A stretch of 64,000 nucleotides of DNA, taken from assembly GCF_020740795.1 (NCBI RefSeq), contig NC_067291.1, positions 20,552,780 through 20,616,779 of the forward strand, given 5' to 3'. Positions 1-14,600 of this stretch are shown here, in pieces. The notes under the pieces are model-generated. The model ran no database searches, was not told the origin of the DNA, and saw only the letters and a list, made by a program, of their open reading frames with translations. The stretch is from Apus apus (Eukaryota; Chordata; Aves; Apodiformes; Apodidae). The translations under genes and the position numbers were made by a program. The number at the start of each line of letters is the position of its first letter. Position 1 is the first letter of the stretch.

Positions 1-3000
1 GACTTCTTTTATAAGGAGTCTGTTTTAGAAGTTGTAAGCCTCCTTTTCTGGAATTCAGTTTGCTTTTAGTGATGGGTAATCCTTTTAGAACAAGACTCCT
101 CCAAGGCAAACCCCAACAGAAGAGTTTTTGTTTAGTTTTAAATGGGGAATGCGAGGGAAGGCTGCAGAGGGCTAATAAGAGAGCAATTATACACACTATT
201 GCCACGTTGAGGAAGGGCAGAGACCGTTAAAATGCCATTTTAGGAGTTAATTATATGGTGTTTCAAGTTGATGCTGGTGTCCGGGTTTCTGTTTAATTCC
301 CATATAGCATTTATTTAGGATGTGGTGGTCGTGACATCTAATTTCTATTTTAAGGAACTTTGGGCTATTGTGATATGAAATACTGTCAAAAAAATATAAA
401 ATCTTCCAGCCTCCATAGGGTTTGTGCGTGTTGGATTTGATTAGGAGAAATATGCAAAAGCAATAAAGGAGATGGAAAAACCTTAGCAGATATTTTGGGG
501 CCGGCACACACACCATAAATAAAGCATTGCAGTGGAATTTGGTTAGTTAAATCTCTTCTGAAGCTCATTTAATAATTCCAGAGCCTCTGCTGCTGCTCAG
601 ATGTAGCCGGCTGTAATTTGTTTCAAGGTTAGTCTTTGACTTCTCTTTTATTAGCTTTTCAGTTTATATTCTGCCACTTGTGCAGTTTCTCAAGTGAAAC
701 TACATAATGGTTGAGCTAAAACTGGGATCCTTTAGATAGGGGCTTTAAATTGGAATTCTTCAGAAATGTTTAATGAAAGCTCTGCATGAGGCAGATGTCA
801 GGATTTACTCTTCAGTTGGGTAGGATTGGAGGGGGAGCAGATTAGGCTCCTTTGCAGTTGATGTGCTGCCTAGAGGAAGTGACATTTACGCTCTTGATCC
901 TTCAGTGATTCTGCATGTCAAGAGCTGAGCCTTGAAATTCGTCAGCAGTGCTGTCTTAAGAGCAGGCAGGGCTGAATAAGAGGATTTTTACAGATAGAGG
1001 GGGGAAAAAATTCAACTCCGAAGGCTGTGGCAGATCCTTAAGTACTTCAATTTTTCCTTTTTTTTTTTTTTCTTTTCTCCTCTCTCTCCACGTCTCACCT
1101 GTAGGAAACTAGAGAGGGAAATCCCTTTAAATCACCAACCGATCCGTTTTTGAAGTTGAAAAATCTGAGATGCATTAGAATTCAGAGACCTCCCTTCGCC
1201 CAAGGTAAGAGAGGAGCAGATTCTCCCTGTTCCCTGCTTAATAAATGTCTGGATTGGGTTAACTGTGGGGCTGGAGTTCCTGTGATGTGTTCCAAGTGCT
1301 GTGGATGCCTAACTGGTTAACATCCCTCCCGTTAATAACTTGCAGCTGCAGGAGGCATCATATGGCTGCGTGTTTACAGGAGGGGCTCAGCCTGCCAGGA
1401 GGAAGGGAAGCTGCTGAGCACGGGGACTCCACCAGCTCCTCCCTGGGGCTCAGGCAGAGATGAGCTGCTTGGTTTCCTTGTGCAGCTGAAGGGTTTGTTT
1501 GTGCCTAAAAGCTGATTTTCAGAGGGTTTTGTGTTCCCCGTGTGGACGGTAAGTGAGCTGGGTAACTTCTGAAGGATGCTGAGTAGGGGAAGTAGGGTGG
1601 AGGTGGTGAAAAATCTCACTTGACAGGGGTGGTAGCTGCAGGAATTTGAGGAAAGGTGAGACTTGGTGAGATGTAGTTATGTTACCATGGTATCCATAAA
1701 TTACTCCAGTGTGAGCGCTTGTAAGTACCAGTGGTGAATTACTCCGGGTAAGGCGGTTTGTGAGAACAGGTCTGCAGGCTGCCAGCCCCTCTCTTCGTTT
1801 TTATGTGAGAAGTGTGTTCATTCCTGCTCCTGTATGTTGTGGATCATTATCCATGCTGTAAACATGAGCTTGGTAGCACAGAAGAGGCAGGGTTTTTAAC
1901 CTGTTGTTCTTGCATAGAGGCTTTGGGCTAAAATACATGGATTAAAGTGAAGCGTGGCTTCCTGTGCCTCTAATTTTCCAGCAGAAGTTTCCCCCTCATG
2001 TTAAATCTAGTGATTATGTTTTGTACTTAAACAATTTCTTTACTAGCCGTGGTGTTTCTGGCTGTGCAGAACTTTAGGAAACCTAATTCAAAAGGAGAGA
2101 TGCCAAACCTGGAAGGTAGAAAACCTTGTCTGGGGGTTCCACTGTGCCTCCTGCATTACAGCTGGAAGATAAAAGCTCTCTTGGAGCTGCTGTACCAGAC
2201 AAGTGATTTCAAAGCATTTCAAAATGATTAAAGGAAACTTTAAACTTCTGCCCGATAATTAATACATGCTGCCCTTGTGTGCTTAGGCTGAAATGGCTAA
2301 GTTTTATTTCTCAGGCTGGATTCATTCAGCTTGGGGTGAGTGCTCTGTGGATCTGCTGAGGTTTGTCTCAGAACTCGATGTACAAATGTCAAGCCTGCAC
2401 TGGTGTGTGTGATCTGTCATTTCCAATTACTTTGTGCAGCAGGACTGTCTGGGGCACAGAATGTTTAAAATTCTCTCCTTACTTTTGAGTGAGCAGAAAA
2501 GAACATCTGTGATAGCAATTAAAATCTTCAGACAGAAGTAGGAAATGATTTTTTTTTTTAACTGGAGGGGCAAACCTGTTTGGAAATGAAGGTGGTGTTT
2601 GCAAAAAAGCATCCATTTTGTGTTGCTGCACTGTGCCTCTCTAGCCTTTGTGCAGCTGGAGTAGGAAACAAACATGCTGAATCCCTGTGCTGGTTGGGTT
2701 TTTTTATCAGTTGCTTAAAACATTCCCTCTTCTATCACTTGCTGTATTCTCCAAGCCTACTCCTGAATTGTTTAACTTGTCAAACTCATCATCCTTCCCA
2801 GTCGTCTTCAAGCTTAACTGATCGTAGAATATGCTTTTTATTAACAACAAGGCAATAGAAGCTGAGAGAATACTCCTGTTTAGTAGGGGAATAAAGTTTT
2901 GCTGCCAGGTTTTAAATATATATCCTCTTAAACATGCTTAGCAATCTGCTTATGTGAGCATCATGAGGTTTTATATTTAAAGTGGAGTGATTTTTTTTTT

Positions 3001-6000
3001 TCTTTAGGATGAAAGTAGTTGAAGATCTGAATCGTGAGGGACAGATGAAATTAAGCTGCAGAAGCACTGATGGCAATCTACAAAGCTTTAATGTGTTAAT
3101 GTAGTCTAGGCATTATACATATTTAGAAGTAGTCTAGATTGAATACTGGAGAAAAAGCAGAGTTATTCATAGGCTCCTGTCTTGATCATGTTTTCCTGTA
3201 AGTGATGGATGGCATGAAACAGGGCTTTGAAGGAGATACTACAACATTATTTTCCTCTGTTACAACTGCATCTGATATTAATTGCCCCCAAGTTCAGGAT
3301 TGGTTTAGAAAAACACTGTGGAGGGTGGTAGATGAAAGAAATGATGTTTTCAGAATTTCCTAGCTTTGTGTGGACTTTTTTTGCCTTCATGAATTATTCA
3401 ACTTTTCAGGTTGGTATATTGGTGTATGAAATATGTTTTAAATGACATTGAGTCAGCTAATATGGTGAAGGGGAAGGTCTGAGTGGACTAATAATTAATC
3501 TGCCAGGGGGAACAGCAGAAGATAAGCTATTGACAGTTTATTTTGTACAAACAGAGCATTTTAGCGTCTGCACTAACAGGGTGTTTTGATAGACCAGGAC
3601 TGAGCAGCTTTCTAGAGCCAGTGTCTCTGTTGCCTTGACCCTGGCTGGAGCCTCTGGATGCCCTGCAATATCAAGGAATAATTTATAGGCTCTCAGTGGG
3701 GTTGGAAGAGAATAAGGAGTGAATGCATTGAATGTTCAGGTGGAAAAGGGAGCCTGTACCATCCAGAAGAAAAGATATAAGTATTAATTTTATTTTTATG
3801 CCTGCCTATTGAACAGCTGTTGGACAGAAGCTTTATGAGAATATATTCCTGGCAGTGGGAGGTGTGTGGGCACAACTTCTTTAAGAAACTTTTATATTCT
3901 TGGTGAAAACAGAACGTTTTGCCTGCATGTTCACATGTCTTACTGCTGAAGTGCCAGGTTACTATGGGCAGGAGCAACCCCTGGCTGTACCCTCCTGGTG
4001 AATGTGCCTGTGGGTACCAGGTCTTGTCTTTGACTTCTGCATCAGTCTGCCTTTCATCTACCATCTCCAGGTCAGTATTGCCCTTCCAGAGCAGCAAGGG
4101 CATCCCAGATTATTTTTGCAGGCAGGTGCCCTTCTGTGAAGTCTTCTTGTCCTTGTTGATGGCTTCAGTTAATGTTCCCAGAGCTGGCTGTTAAATTAGC
4201 TTCTTCTCTAGTAGTTCTGCAGTGGTCTCTCATTCTACTTGTGCTTCAGTGGTATCTGTTGGCCTGTAATCATTAGGATGAAAGCTTTTTAGGCTGCTTG
4301 ACCTATTGTATATTTTAAATAAGAGTCTGTGTATCTCTAGGACACCTGCTGAAGTTTAAGATCCCTTGTATCAGTCCCTCAGTAGAACATGGGTGGTGTT
4401 GAGGCTGCAGAGGAAGTTTTAAGTTTTTCATTTTATGTTTCTACTTTGTGTTAATCCAGACTTCAGGTAACTTGTAACTAGCAGCATCTGACAGACTGTC
4501 ATTTTGAAGGCTCTTCTGACCTCACATCAAACAAGGGGCTGTTTCAGTCCTGAGACCTCCCCAGTGCTGGTGCTTCCATGCTGCCACCTCCCAGCTCCTG
4601 GGATGCTCCTGAGATCTGCTGCACTGGGACTGGGTGGAAAGAGGTGGTTGCAACGAGCTTGTTAATTGCTTCTCCAGTGACCTAGTTCTCTTGCTGGGAA
4701 CAGATGTGTAAGCTCTCCCTTCCTCTGTATTTTATGATCATGGTGGAGTCTAGACTGGCATATCCAGCGCTGCTTCCCCAGCAAGGTGAGCTTTTGTTTT
4801 TTTTCCAAAGGACCAGCTTCTGTTTGGAAACTCCCAGGAGCTGAGTGTGTTTTGTGGAGGTGAGCCAGGCTGTGCCTGGGGGCTGTGTCCAAGCACACTG
4901 CTCTGAGCTGCTCTGGAAATGTCACATCACCATATCTGATTAGCCTAACGTGGGAATTTGTTTCTCCAAGCAGATGGCAAAAAGGTGGTTTAGTTAGTTT
5001 GTACCTGCTTGAAGTAAGTCACTAAATGTGAGTTGCACCACTCATTTATTAGGCCACAGCATATTCCTGGTGGATATTGGATTGCAAGCTCAAAACCACT
5101 GAGGAGCTGGGCAGGTGTCTGCAACTAAAACAAAACCAGACAAAATGTTAGACTGACCTAAAGCTCTTGGAGCTTTTACAATAATCAGCCTTTGCAAAGG
5201 ACAGTGATGGCCATTTGCTCTCAAAAAAACTTGCCTCACAAAGATTTTTTCTAGTAAGTTCAGCATTTCTCCCGTAAAATATCTCTGGAGCTGGTTGCTT
5301 GCAGGCTTGGCTTGTAGGGCCACATCTATCTGATGGTCACTGAGGTGACACCAGGGGCACACTGGCCTTTGTTCACCCTGTTGGACATGGGGACATGCTG
5401 CCCCCAGCCTAGTATTAGTTCTCTGTCATCAGGAAAAGATCTGCTGTTGCAGTCAAAATAGGGCCTTTTCAACCATGTCTTCAGAGAAGGTGGAACTTCT
5501 TTATTTTTATTTTTTTCTTTCCCTTCTTGGAGAAATCCACCTGGCAGAAGGAATAAAGTCACCTAATAGTTAACTAGCACAGATGATGAACTCTGTGAAA
5601 CTTGCAACAAAACCATGTTTGTTTTGCTGCCCAGTATTTTGGGCTTTGTCAAGTGTGGTTCTTCAGAAGGATGTGGTGGGTTTTGTGCTTTAGTAGGTAC
5701 CAGGCACAGCAGAGCCTCTTGTTAAACCCTGCCACTGTGTTCCTGTTGCCTGAGGAGTTAATCACGCTCTGGGTGTTCTCCCGGGAGCAGCTCCTGCACT
5801 TGCTGCAGCTGAAAATCTCCCTTTATCTTCCTGCTGTTCCCACCCTTGGCAGCCTCTGAGCATCTCCAAGAGGCATAAATGGAAGTGAGACCAGCCCAGG
5901 AGGCAGCTGGAAGCTGGGAAGTGTTGCTGTGCCCCCTCAGGGAGTGCCTTGGGGTTGTGTAAGCAGTTTCTCAGCCACAAGGGTTCTGTCTAATGGAACA

Positions 6001-6682
6001 ACAGGAAGCAGAGCTAATGGGAATAGCAGAAGGGGAAACCAAGCAGTTTGGGGCTGTGTGTGTTAAGTGTCAAAGCTGACAACCTGAGGTGCCCACATCA
6101 AGTTGGTCAGAGCTGCTCTTGCTGCATGCTCTATCAGCAGGTCCTGGGCAGCTGGATGGTGAATCCAAATAGCTTCTCTGGGCTGGGGTGTGCACAGGGG
6201 GGACCTTCCATCAGCTGGGCACCTTCCTTTAGGTGGTAGGACATCCGTGGCTCCAGACATTGATATCAGGAAAGGATGGGGGGTAGCCATCAGCCTTCTC
6301 TTTGCAGAGTGCTCCTTAAATTCAACAAGAGGAGCAGCACAGCTTCCTGGTGCTGTGAGATGTTCTCCACCCGGAGTTTTAGTACATTTACTGCATTATG
6401 AGGTTTCCATTAGTGCCAGCTAATTACAGGGACCGTGTTGCATTTGAGTTGCAATTACATTGACCAACAAACAACAATTAGCTTTAATACCTGTTTCTGT
6501 GTGTCGGGAAGATGTAATTGCTTGCTGGTTTTGACAAACTATTGCTAATTTCTGTACGTGGGTTTCCCTCTCTTCTGCAAGAGGCTCTCAAGACCCAGCA
6601 ACCAGTCAAGTAAGAAGATGCAGCCCATGACAGTGTCTCTGTGAATGTGGCAGTAGCACTCTTCTGGTAGCTTTGCTTATGG
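1..6682. other. Non-coding region, probable 5' intron of GLCE
   Basis: No open frame here resembles a known protein and none joins others through splice sites. The sequence is moderately AT-rich with short T runs (for example 1059-1071). GLCE in mammals has non-coding 5' exons and a very long first intron, so this stretch is inferred to be intronic or just upstream of GLCE. No CpG island or convincing 5'UTR exon was found. The block at about 240-660 is AT-rich and of higher complexity than its surroundings. Confidence 0.5.
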
Positions 6683-6957
6683 CATTTTAGTGAGAGGACA
6701 AAGGGTAATGGATTAAAACTGGAGGAGGGGAGTTTAGGTGAGACATTAGGAAGAAAATCTTTAGTGTGAGGGTGGTGAGACACTGGCCCAGGTTGCCCAG
6801 GGAATCTGTGGAAGCCCCAGTCCCTAGAAGTGTTCAAGAACAGGTTGGATGAGGCTTGGAGCAACCTGGTCTAGTGGGAGGTGTCCCTGCCCATGCAGGG
6901 GGTTTGGGACTGGATGGTCTTAAAGGTCCTTTCCAACCCAAACCATTCTATGATTCT
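6683..6957 (+). repeat. CR1 LINE fragment, 3' end, sense
   Basis: The stretch carries the typical CR1 tail: a gagggtggtgagacactgg segment, a gttgcccagggaatctgtgg segment, the ggtcctttccaaccc motif and a terminal attctatgattctg. The order shows a + strand insertion, truncated at its 5' end as most bird CR1 copies are. It lies in the presumed GLCE 5' intron. The short open frames across it, on both strands, are not genes. Confidence 0.93.
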
Positions 6958-8607
6958 GCACACCTTTCTCACAAGCAAGCACTTTGCCTTTGCATCCCCC
7001 TGACAACACAGAGCCTTATCAGCACCTTTCCTGGAACATGGCACTGGCTCCAGCTCCAATGGAAACACTTTTGGATCCAGCTCATTGCAGTAACTTCCCT
7101 TAGTGCAGGTAATCCACTCACACCTCTGGATGATTCTGGTTAACAAACTTCATCTCAATCCGTGTGTTTTCCATGGTGGAGCAGTGGCACAGCAGCCCAG
7201 GGCCTGCCTCTGGCTGAGGGAAGCCTGCCTGGATGTCTGCTCTGATGGAATATCAGGAACCCACCAGTAGTTTCAGTGTTTTGTGCCTTTGCTTGGGATC
7301 TTCTGGGCACCATCTTCTCTGAGGGTTACCAGCAGCGCTAGGCAGGAAGTCAAAACTGCCCCGTCTGCATGATCAGCCAGTGCTTGTCATGCATCAAGCA
7401 GAGCTGCTCGTGGTGCCCACAATAGAAGTGCTTATAGATGCAGGGGCACTGACTGCTCACACTGCTGCTCCAAATGTTTACTTGGAAAATTCTTTTTATG
7501 TAGATGTTCAGTAAAGCTGCTAGCACAGAAATGCCACGAATCACTTGATCCTGTCTGCACAGGCAGCCTCCTGCTGCAATGCATATTGCTGAATGTGTTC
7601 AGCATAACCAGTCTCATCAGCAAAGCCATTGTGCATGCTTAATTGCTGCCTGGATCTTTGCACGTTTGCAGATTATTTCTTTTTTTTGGCAATGCCATTG
7701 CCAGTTGCTCAAAAGAAAAACTCCCCATAAAAAACCAAAACAACTAACCAACCACTTAGGGGTAAGTTATGCTTGCAGTGCTGCATTTGTCAGTGGCAGA
7801 CCTATCATTACTAGTACAAGCTTTAAAAAATAGCTAAGATTAAAGCTCCAATAAATATTAAATACATACTAAATAACCAAATTGCAGATAATCCTTTGAA
7901 GTGTGTTGCTAATCAAGCATTTTTACGGGGGTGTGATGGGTTCCAGCTGCAGTGATTTAAGTGTCTCCATCTTAACAGCTCTTGGCCTGTGGCAACGTTA
8001 TATGGTGAAGATTAATGATGAGGTATGGTGTCGTTGTCAGGCTCAACACATTGTTCTTGATATATTTTCATTAGATTAATGACCTCATGGTAGGATAGAC
8101 ATAACTTGTCTATACAGCAATAGTTATGTTTGTGTGTAGATAGATTGATAAAGCTCTGCTCCCTTCCTGGCTGTTCTTCTCTCAACTCTGTGTTTCTCCT
8201 GTTCATCATCTTGCACATTGGTGAGCAGGCAACCAGGATGAGCTGGTGCTGTGTGTGCTGACTTTCCCTGGGGCCAGTCTCCTCAAGAGCTGAAGTTTTC
8301 CTTTCTGCACAGGAAGGTTTTGAGCTCAGCTCCAAAAGCTCTCCTCTGAGTGTCCTGTTTGTGGGACTGAGCCGAGTGTCTCAACGGTGAAGACATTTGT
8401 AACATCTCTAAAAGGGAACCTGTTGAGTGATTTTTATTGAGTGGAGATTTCTTTGAGCTTGTTGAATCCTGAAGGCTTCATTCTAAACATATTTAACTGA
8501 GGTTAAACAATTGTGGGACTTTGTTTTTGGTAAAGATACTTCCATTTTGGTAAAAGCTCTTCCTCAAAAGAGGCAAATCTATTCAAATGGTTTTACCTGT
8601 TGTAATC

Positions 8608-8650
8608 AATGATCTTAAAGGTCTTTTCCAACCAGAACAATTCTGTGAAA
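8608..8650 (+). repeat. CR1 3'-end remnant
   Basis: A short match to the CR1 terminus: gatcttaaaggtcttttcca followed by accagaacaattctgtga. Only the last 40 or so bases are present, so this is a heavily 5'-truncated, sense-oriented copy. Confidence 0.75.
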
Positions 8651-11600
8651 TCTTAAAACATTATCAAATTTAACCTCTCTAACTATCTGCAGGCTTTCTG
8701 GGTCTCCAGAGTGTTTTCTGGTGACCTGAGCATCTGTAATTTTTGCTGGTTTGGGATGTAGTGAAGAGGGTGAGTTGTTCACTGGGAATGGACAGGAAGG
8801 AATATAAACCGCTCTCATCAGAGGGTTGAGCCAAGATATTCTAATATTCTAGTGCCAAGTTAAAACTGGAAACACTGTCTTTTCCTGAAATCTGCACAGC
8901 AAAACCAGGCATTTGTACTGATATAAAAATAGGTAAAAGTAGTGCAGTTTGTGTTTAGATGAGCACTTCAGAAGCTGCTGTTGCAAAATGTGCTGCTTGC
9001 TTTTTTTTTTTTCTCTTCAACAGTAAAAGATCATCCAGGAAATGTAATACAAGTATTTCAGATCAGGAGGTAATATTTAATTGACTCATGTCCTCCTCTT
9101 CCCTGCTTCCTCCATCAATGAGTTGCCTGCTTCATGGTTTAGAATAGATGGCAAGGAGAGGAGAGAGAAGGTCAGTACTCGTGTAACTGAAGTTCTTGGG
9201 AGCCTTCTCCTCAGTATTTTCTGTTCAGTGTGTTTGTAACTTGTGTCTTTGCTCTGAAGAATATCCTCTGCCTGGGCTTTAAGTTTCTGCCCCAGTGTCT
9301 TTGAGACAGCAATTTTTGTCATGGGAAAATGTGTGGGTTTGGAAAAAGAGAGTCCCAGTTTAGTCACACCTCAGAGGCTGCAGGTCCCACGTGGAAGGTC
9401 GAGGGTGCTGATCTGGAGTTCAGCACAGGAGCATCCTGGGGATTAGCTTCATTTTCATCATGATTAGGAGCAGGGTTTGGGTTGGCTTGGGGGGGTTGTT
9501 ATTTTTGCTTGCAAGTACAATTTTGGCAAATGCTGCTTGTTTTGGAGATGCTTCCTAATGGAGGAATTCTGAATTTACTGGACGTACATTTTTTTTACCT
9601 GTTCTTGAAGCTTCATGAGGTTTGCTTTGCTTCTCCCCAAAATAACTGGCTTGATTGCATCCTTCCTGTTTTTTCCTCCTGACTTTGAAACCTTCCTGGC
9701 TATTAAGCTTGTGGTAGAGTTGCTGCCTACCTTTGTGGGGGAGAGGAACAAATGGGGCTTGTTGGTGTTTCACAGCAGTTTACTTAAAACAGAAAAATTG
9801 ACTCCTACTTCTGCAGAGCACAACTGGTGTTGGAAAAGACAGGTAAACCACTAAACTGAGTTTCCTTTAGCAACAGGAACAGATGCACGAAGTGGTGATG
9901 ATTTAACCTGTTTTGGAAAAGGTGATATTTTCCTGCTGCTTCTGACTTGCTGTCCTGATGTGTGTGTGTTTGTATGAATACATATTTGTACATTATTTAT
10001 TGACATGGGATGAGTTGGTAGTTTATTGGTCCGTTAGGTTCAGTCTCAGTGTTGTGATCCAAGGCCACAGCACACATCCATCACAAATCATTCCCAGTTA
10101 CCTGGGGAGATGGAAGGAATTGTGGCCTTTTGGCAGGAAAACAGCTGAATAAGAAAACTGCCTTTATCCTGGCTGTTCTTTCATAAATGGAATTCTATAG
10201 GAAGTAGTAGGTAAATCTTGGAATTCTGAGGGTTTATGTTGTGCAGCTTCCTTGAAAACGTCCCTGTCTTCTGAGGATGCTGAGTGAAACTTTGCTGGTT
10301 TAAATGGGGCTACTCAAATTATTCAGTCTCAAGATCTAATTTAACTCTTCTGCCCAACTGGCAGGGAGTTGTGAGGATTTTGCAACAGCTCCAGGCCAGT
10401 GCCTGCCTGGATTTCAGCAGGAATATCAGTTGTGTGGATACAGATGGCAACTGGATTCCCCCTGGGGTGGGGCAGTCACTGTCCTACAGGCCACGTGAGA
10501 AAAATTCTTAATCCAGAAGTGAAACTGTGTTCTTCCTGAAGTCTGCAGCAAAGTGCCTGTAGGTTAATTTGTGTGAAATAAGATGCAAGAAGAGAGTAGA
10601 AGAAAAAAATTTCAGGTTGGGGAGCTGGTAGAGAATAAAGGAAGCAGAGGTGCTCGGCTGAGGTTGAGCACATCTGCAGCCTGTGGTGGTGAAGCTGGTC
10701 TGTTCCTTTAACCATGTCTCCACCAGAATCCTACAGTGTGTTGATTAACTTGCACGGCAAGTTGCAAGCCAGTAAAAAGTCTAGGGCAAGTGGAGCTGAA
10801 GAGTCAAAGATTAAAAACTGCTGATTTCCTTGAGGGTTTGTTCTGTAACATGGCTCTTCTTAAACCAAACTGCCTGCTTGCCTGGGAAAAGGGCAGACCA
10901 TCCCTGAGCATGGTCCTGCTCCTTGTTAAATGGTATTTTTGGCTGGAGGAGACAGTAATTTTCTCCCCACACTGCTCAGTTTTTTTAAGCATTTAGTATT
11001 TTTAAAAGCAGTGGAAATCCAGTGCCAGGTTAGCTGTCCTGTGGTGCCAGGTGGGTATGGTGTGAGATGGGTCTGGATGGGCACACGTAATCCAAAAGCC
11101 TTGTGTGCAAGTATGTTTGACAGCCAGATCATGAGCTCAGCTGATCTGGGATGTTCAGAAGCATTCAGGGAGGAGAGTCAGGAGAATTTGACAGCAGCTG
11201 CTTCTGTGCTGAGATAGTTGGAAGAGGACAGGGTTGCTGGGGGGGGATCACAGGTCCCTGAGCACGGCCTGATGGCTGCACCAGGTTCAGTCCCTCCTGG
11301 TAGCACTGAGGGTATTAAGCCTCACACTTCCAGCTGAAGAGCACCTCCAAAAGCCCCACACCACATTTTTTTAATGCAGAAATCCAACTGGGAGTGTTGC
11401 TGGAGGGCCTGCAGCTGAAGTTAACCCAAACTAAAAGCCTGTAGAGGAAGTGCAAACCATCGTGTGGCCACAGCCCAGAGTCGGTCTGCGCTTGTTAGGA
11501 TCCAGGTTGTTCCACTGCCACTTATTTCCCCTGAAGCACACGAAGTATCTGTTGCTGTGCCTTGTGTTTAATGATACTTGCTAGACACTGGGGTTGACAC

Positions 11601-14600
11601 TGGGGGTTTTTGCATGAGGCCGATCTCAAGCAGAGAAGCAGAGAGATTATCTAAGTTGGGGTGGCAACTCTCCGTCGTGTGGGTAGCTCAGTGCTTAAAG
11701 GCTGAAGAAATTTGAGTGTCACTTCTTAAAGAATAGTGAATATCCTGTTACAAGGTTATAATTTGGTGTACTGCAACAGGAAGAGCAGCTAAAATCTATC
11801 TTGAGAAGTGGAGCTCAAGGAGATGGTTAGAGGCTCCCCCTGGTTTAACACTGACTGCAGATGCCTGTTTGGAGCTGAGCGTTGTCTCTTGGTCAATTCT
11901 CCTCTTTCTTGAATATAAGAAACTGCAGTGAAGGCATCTCCAGTCCCCAAGTGATTGAGGTGGAAGCAGCTGTCTTAGCTACAAAGGCTAATGGAGTTTC
12001 AGAGGGAAGAATGGCTGTGTATAGTAGGATATTTGTGTCAGTTGATGATTTCTGGGGTTTAAGAGCTAATTGAGCTGAGATGATATTCATCTTTCATAGC
12101 AAGCCAAGGGTTTTGCATGTAGGCAAAGAGCTGCCTTCTGCACAGGAGCTTTATCAAAAGCTGTTTCTATCCAAATGGAAATTATGCAGGCCTCATCTTC
12201 TGAATCTATGGTGAGCCTGGAGCCATTTCATCTCTTTTTTCAAGCCTGTGAGAAGGAATTCAGTGCAGCTGCATCCCCAGCTCCCTCTGAGGGATGGAGG
12301 GCGGGTGCGTGGGAGGGTGGATGGCATCCTGCCCTGGGAACCCTCCAGGAGGGCTGCTGTGAGGGCAACCACTTGGGACAGCAAAACGCAAAGCTGCCTT
12401 AGCCCAGCAGAAGTGGAGTGGTCCCTCTCCTTATTACAGGGAGGTGGCAGGAGGGAGCAGAATCAGCCTCTCCCACAAGCATGAGAACTGGGCACATGGC
12501 ATCCATGAGTTAGCAGGACAAGGCAGAAAATGGGCTTGATGTCCAGAGGCAGATCAGTGGGGGCATATTGGACACTTTGGGAGCTGCACACTCACTTTCC
12601 ATCTCCTGATGTTCCAGGATACCCACATGAATTCAAATTTTCCCGCTTGTTGGTTCTTTTTTTTCTTGAAAGGCTAAGGCTTATTTGGTTTTGAGGTTGA
12701 ATTACTGTGTCTTGAGGTTAAGCTAGAGAAGGGGAACTTGCTTTGCAAGAGAGATTGAGAGTTTAATCAATTCTTAGGACTCTCTTTTAGGCTAAGCATG
12801 ACTTTGGCTAAATTCTAAATCACAAACTGGAAGGATGTAGCTGTCCAAACGTACACAGAGGGGTTTTTTCCATAATATGAAAAGCAACTTACAAGCTTCC
12901 ATTTTAAGCTGTTAGACAAACTGAATAGAGCCATTATTGTAACATCTATCCTCCATTAACTGGTCCTAAATGTTGTCATGCACGGTGAAATATTTTTTTT
13001 TTCTTGTTTCATTACAATTATTACCTCTTTACCAGTGAGTGACACGAAAAGAGGAGTTTCTGTAGGAGATGCATGGACACACTTCTGTAAGGCTGCCTCT
13101 CCTAAGGACAAACCACTTAAACTTGCTGAAGCCCCATTAAATTGGATGAAATTAAATAAACTGCTCCAGGAAATGACATGAATATTCTGTCTAAAAAAGA
13201 AGGAAAAAATAAAGGCTATTTGTAGCAACTGCTTTTGATATCCAGGGACTGGAGCAGAGAGGGTATGTGAGGGAACACACTTTCACAGGATGGTGGTGGG
13301 TCTGTCCCTGCTGCTGCTCTTGGATTCCTGTGTCTTGGAGTGGGACCTGGAGCAGGTCAGGCTTCTGGCTGTGTCTCCAGCAGTGCTCAGCAGAGCAGAA
13401 GGGTCATTTCATGTCCTGCAGCTTGTCAGCTGTTTCCATGTGTGTACCACTCCTGTTGGGATTTTTGTCTTGGCAGCCTGCTGGGGTCAGTTTTGCAATG
13501 CAGTGTCACCTCCAGGTACTTAAAAAAACCCAAACAAACCCAACCTCAGGGCCATCTGTTTAGTGGGACTTCTGTCATCTCATTGTGCAGTCAGTCCCAT
13601 CTGAGTAACATGCATTGGTTGATTCTTTCCCAGACTGCTTTCTTAGGTTACCAAGCATCCTATTTTCCACTGTACTTGCAGCATCTTCCCAGCTTTGCAG
13701 CTGTGCTGGATGATGGAGACAATAATAGCTGGTAGTGAAAAACACTGCACAAAAACAAAGAGCCCCTCAGCCCACGCTCGGTGCCCTTCCACTTGGTGCT
13801 TTAGCTGCTGCTCCCCTGGTAGCTGCTGATCTTGGCTTCCTTGGACCCTTCTGCACCCCCCAGCTGGGGCAGCCACCCGTGCACAGCCTCTGTCCTTGCT
13901 TTGCCTCTGAAGATGTTGGATCTTATTCTGCTTTGGTGCAACTCGGTGATGCTGCTCTTGGCCAAATGACACCCACCACTGGGACTTGTTTCTGGTGGGG
14001 TGGAGTGGCTCCCTAGGCTTGTTTGTGTTTGGTTTAAGAAGTGGAGTTTCAAATCTTGGCTGCAACAACTCCTGTCTACAAATATTACAAGAACTGAGAT
14101 CCTGATGATGACAGTATTGGGGTAGAATGCTTGGAAAATGGAATTTTATTTTTCTAGCAGGGATAGGCATAAAAAAAGTCATAAAAATGAAGAATTTGGC
14201 ACTGCAGTAGAATTTTAATGTCTGGTATTTCCTGCTGTCTTTAAGAATAAGGTCTGCTGTTTGTTCCCACTGGCAAAACTATTTAAATTTAGACGTGGCC
14301 TTCCCAAATTGAACTGAAGGATAGAGAGGTAGATGATAACTCCTGCCAGGTCCTGCTGCTCTGTTCCATCTCTGATCTTGCCTTGTGGCTCTGGATAAGA
14401 AGCCTGAAGACTTTGCTGTTCTATTTCTTACAAAGTAAAGCTGTTTGACTGGTCAACTTTGAATGATATTTTGTTTGCTAGAATTTTAAAGCTCCAAATC
14501 CTGCCAAGCCTGGGTTAGGTTCTGTGTTTGGACATGCAAGTCTCTAATAATTAAGTATGCAGCCCAGTTTTGTTGGAACTGAAGAAGCAAAGGAATCTCA

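Noticed and set aside
13643-14182. 179-codon - strand frame in the presumed GLCE 5' intron
   Set aside because: No recognisable family and no neighbouring exon signals. It is consistent with chance.
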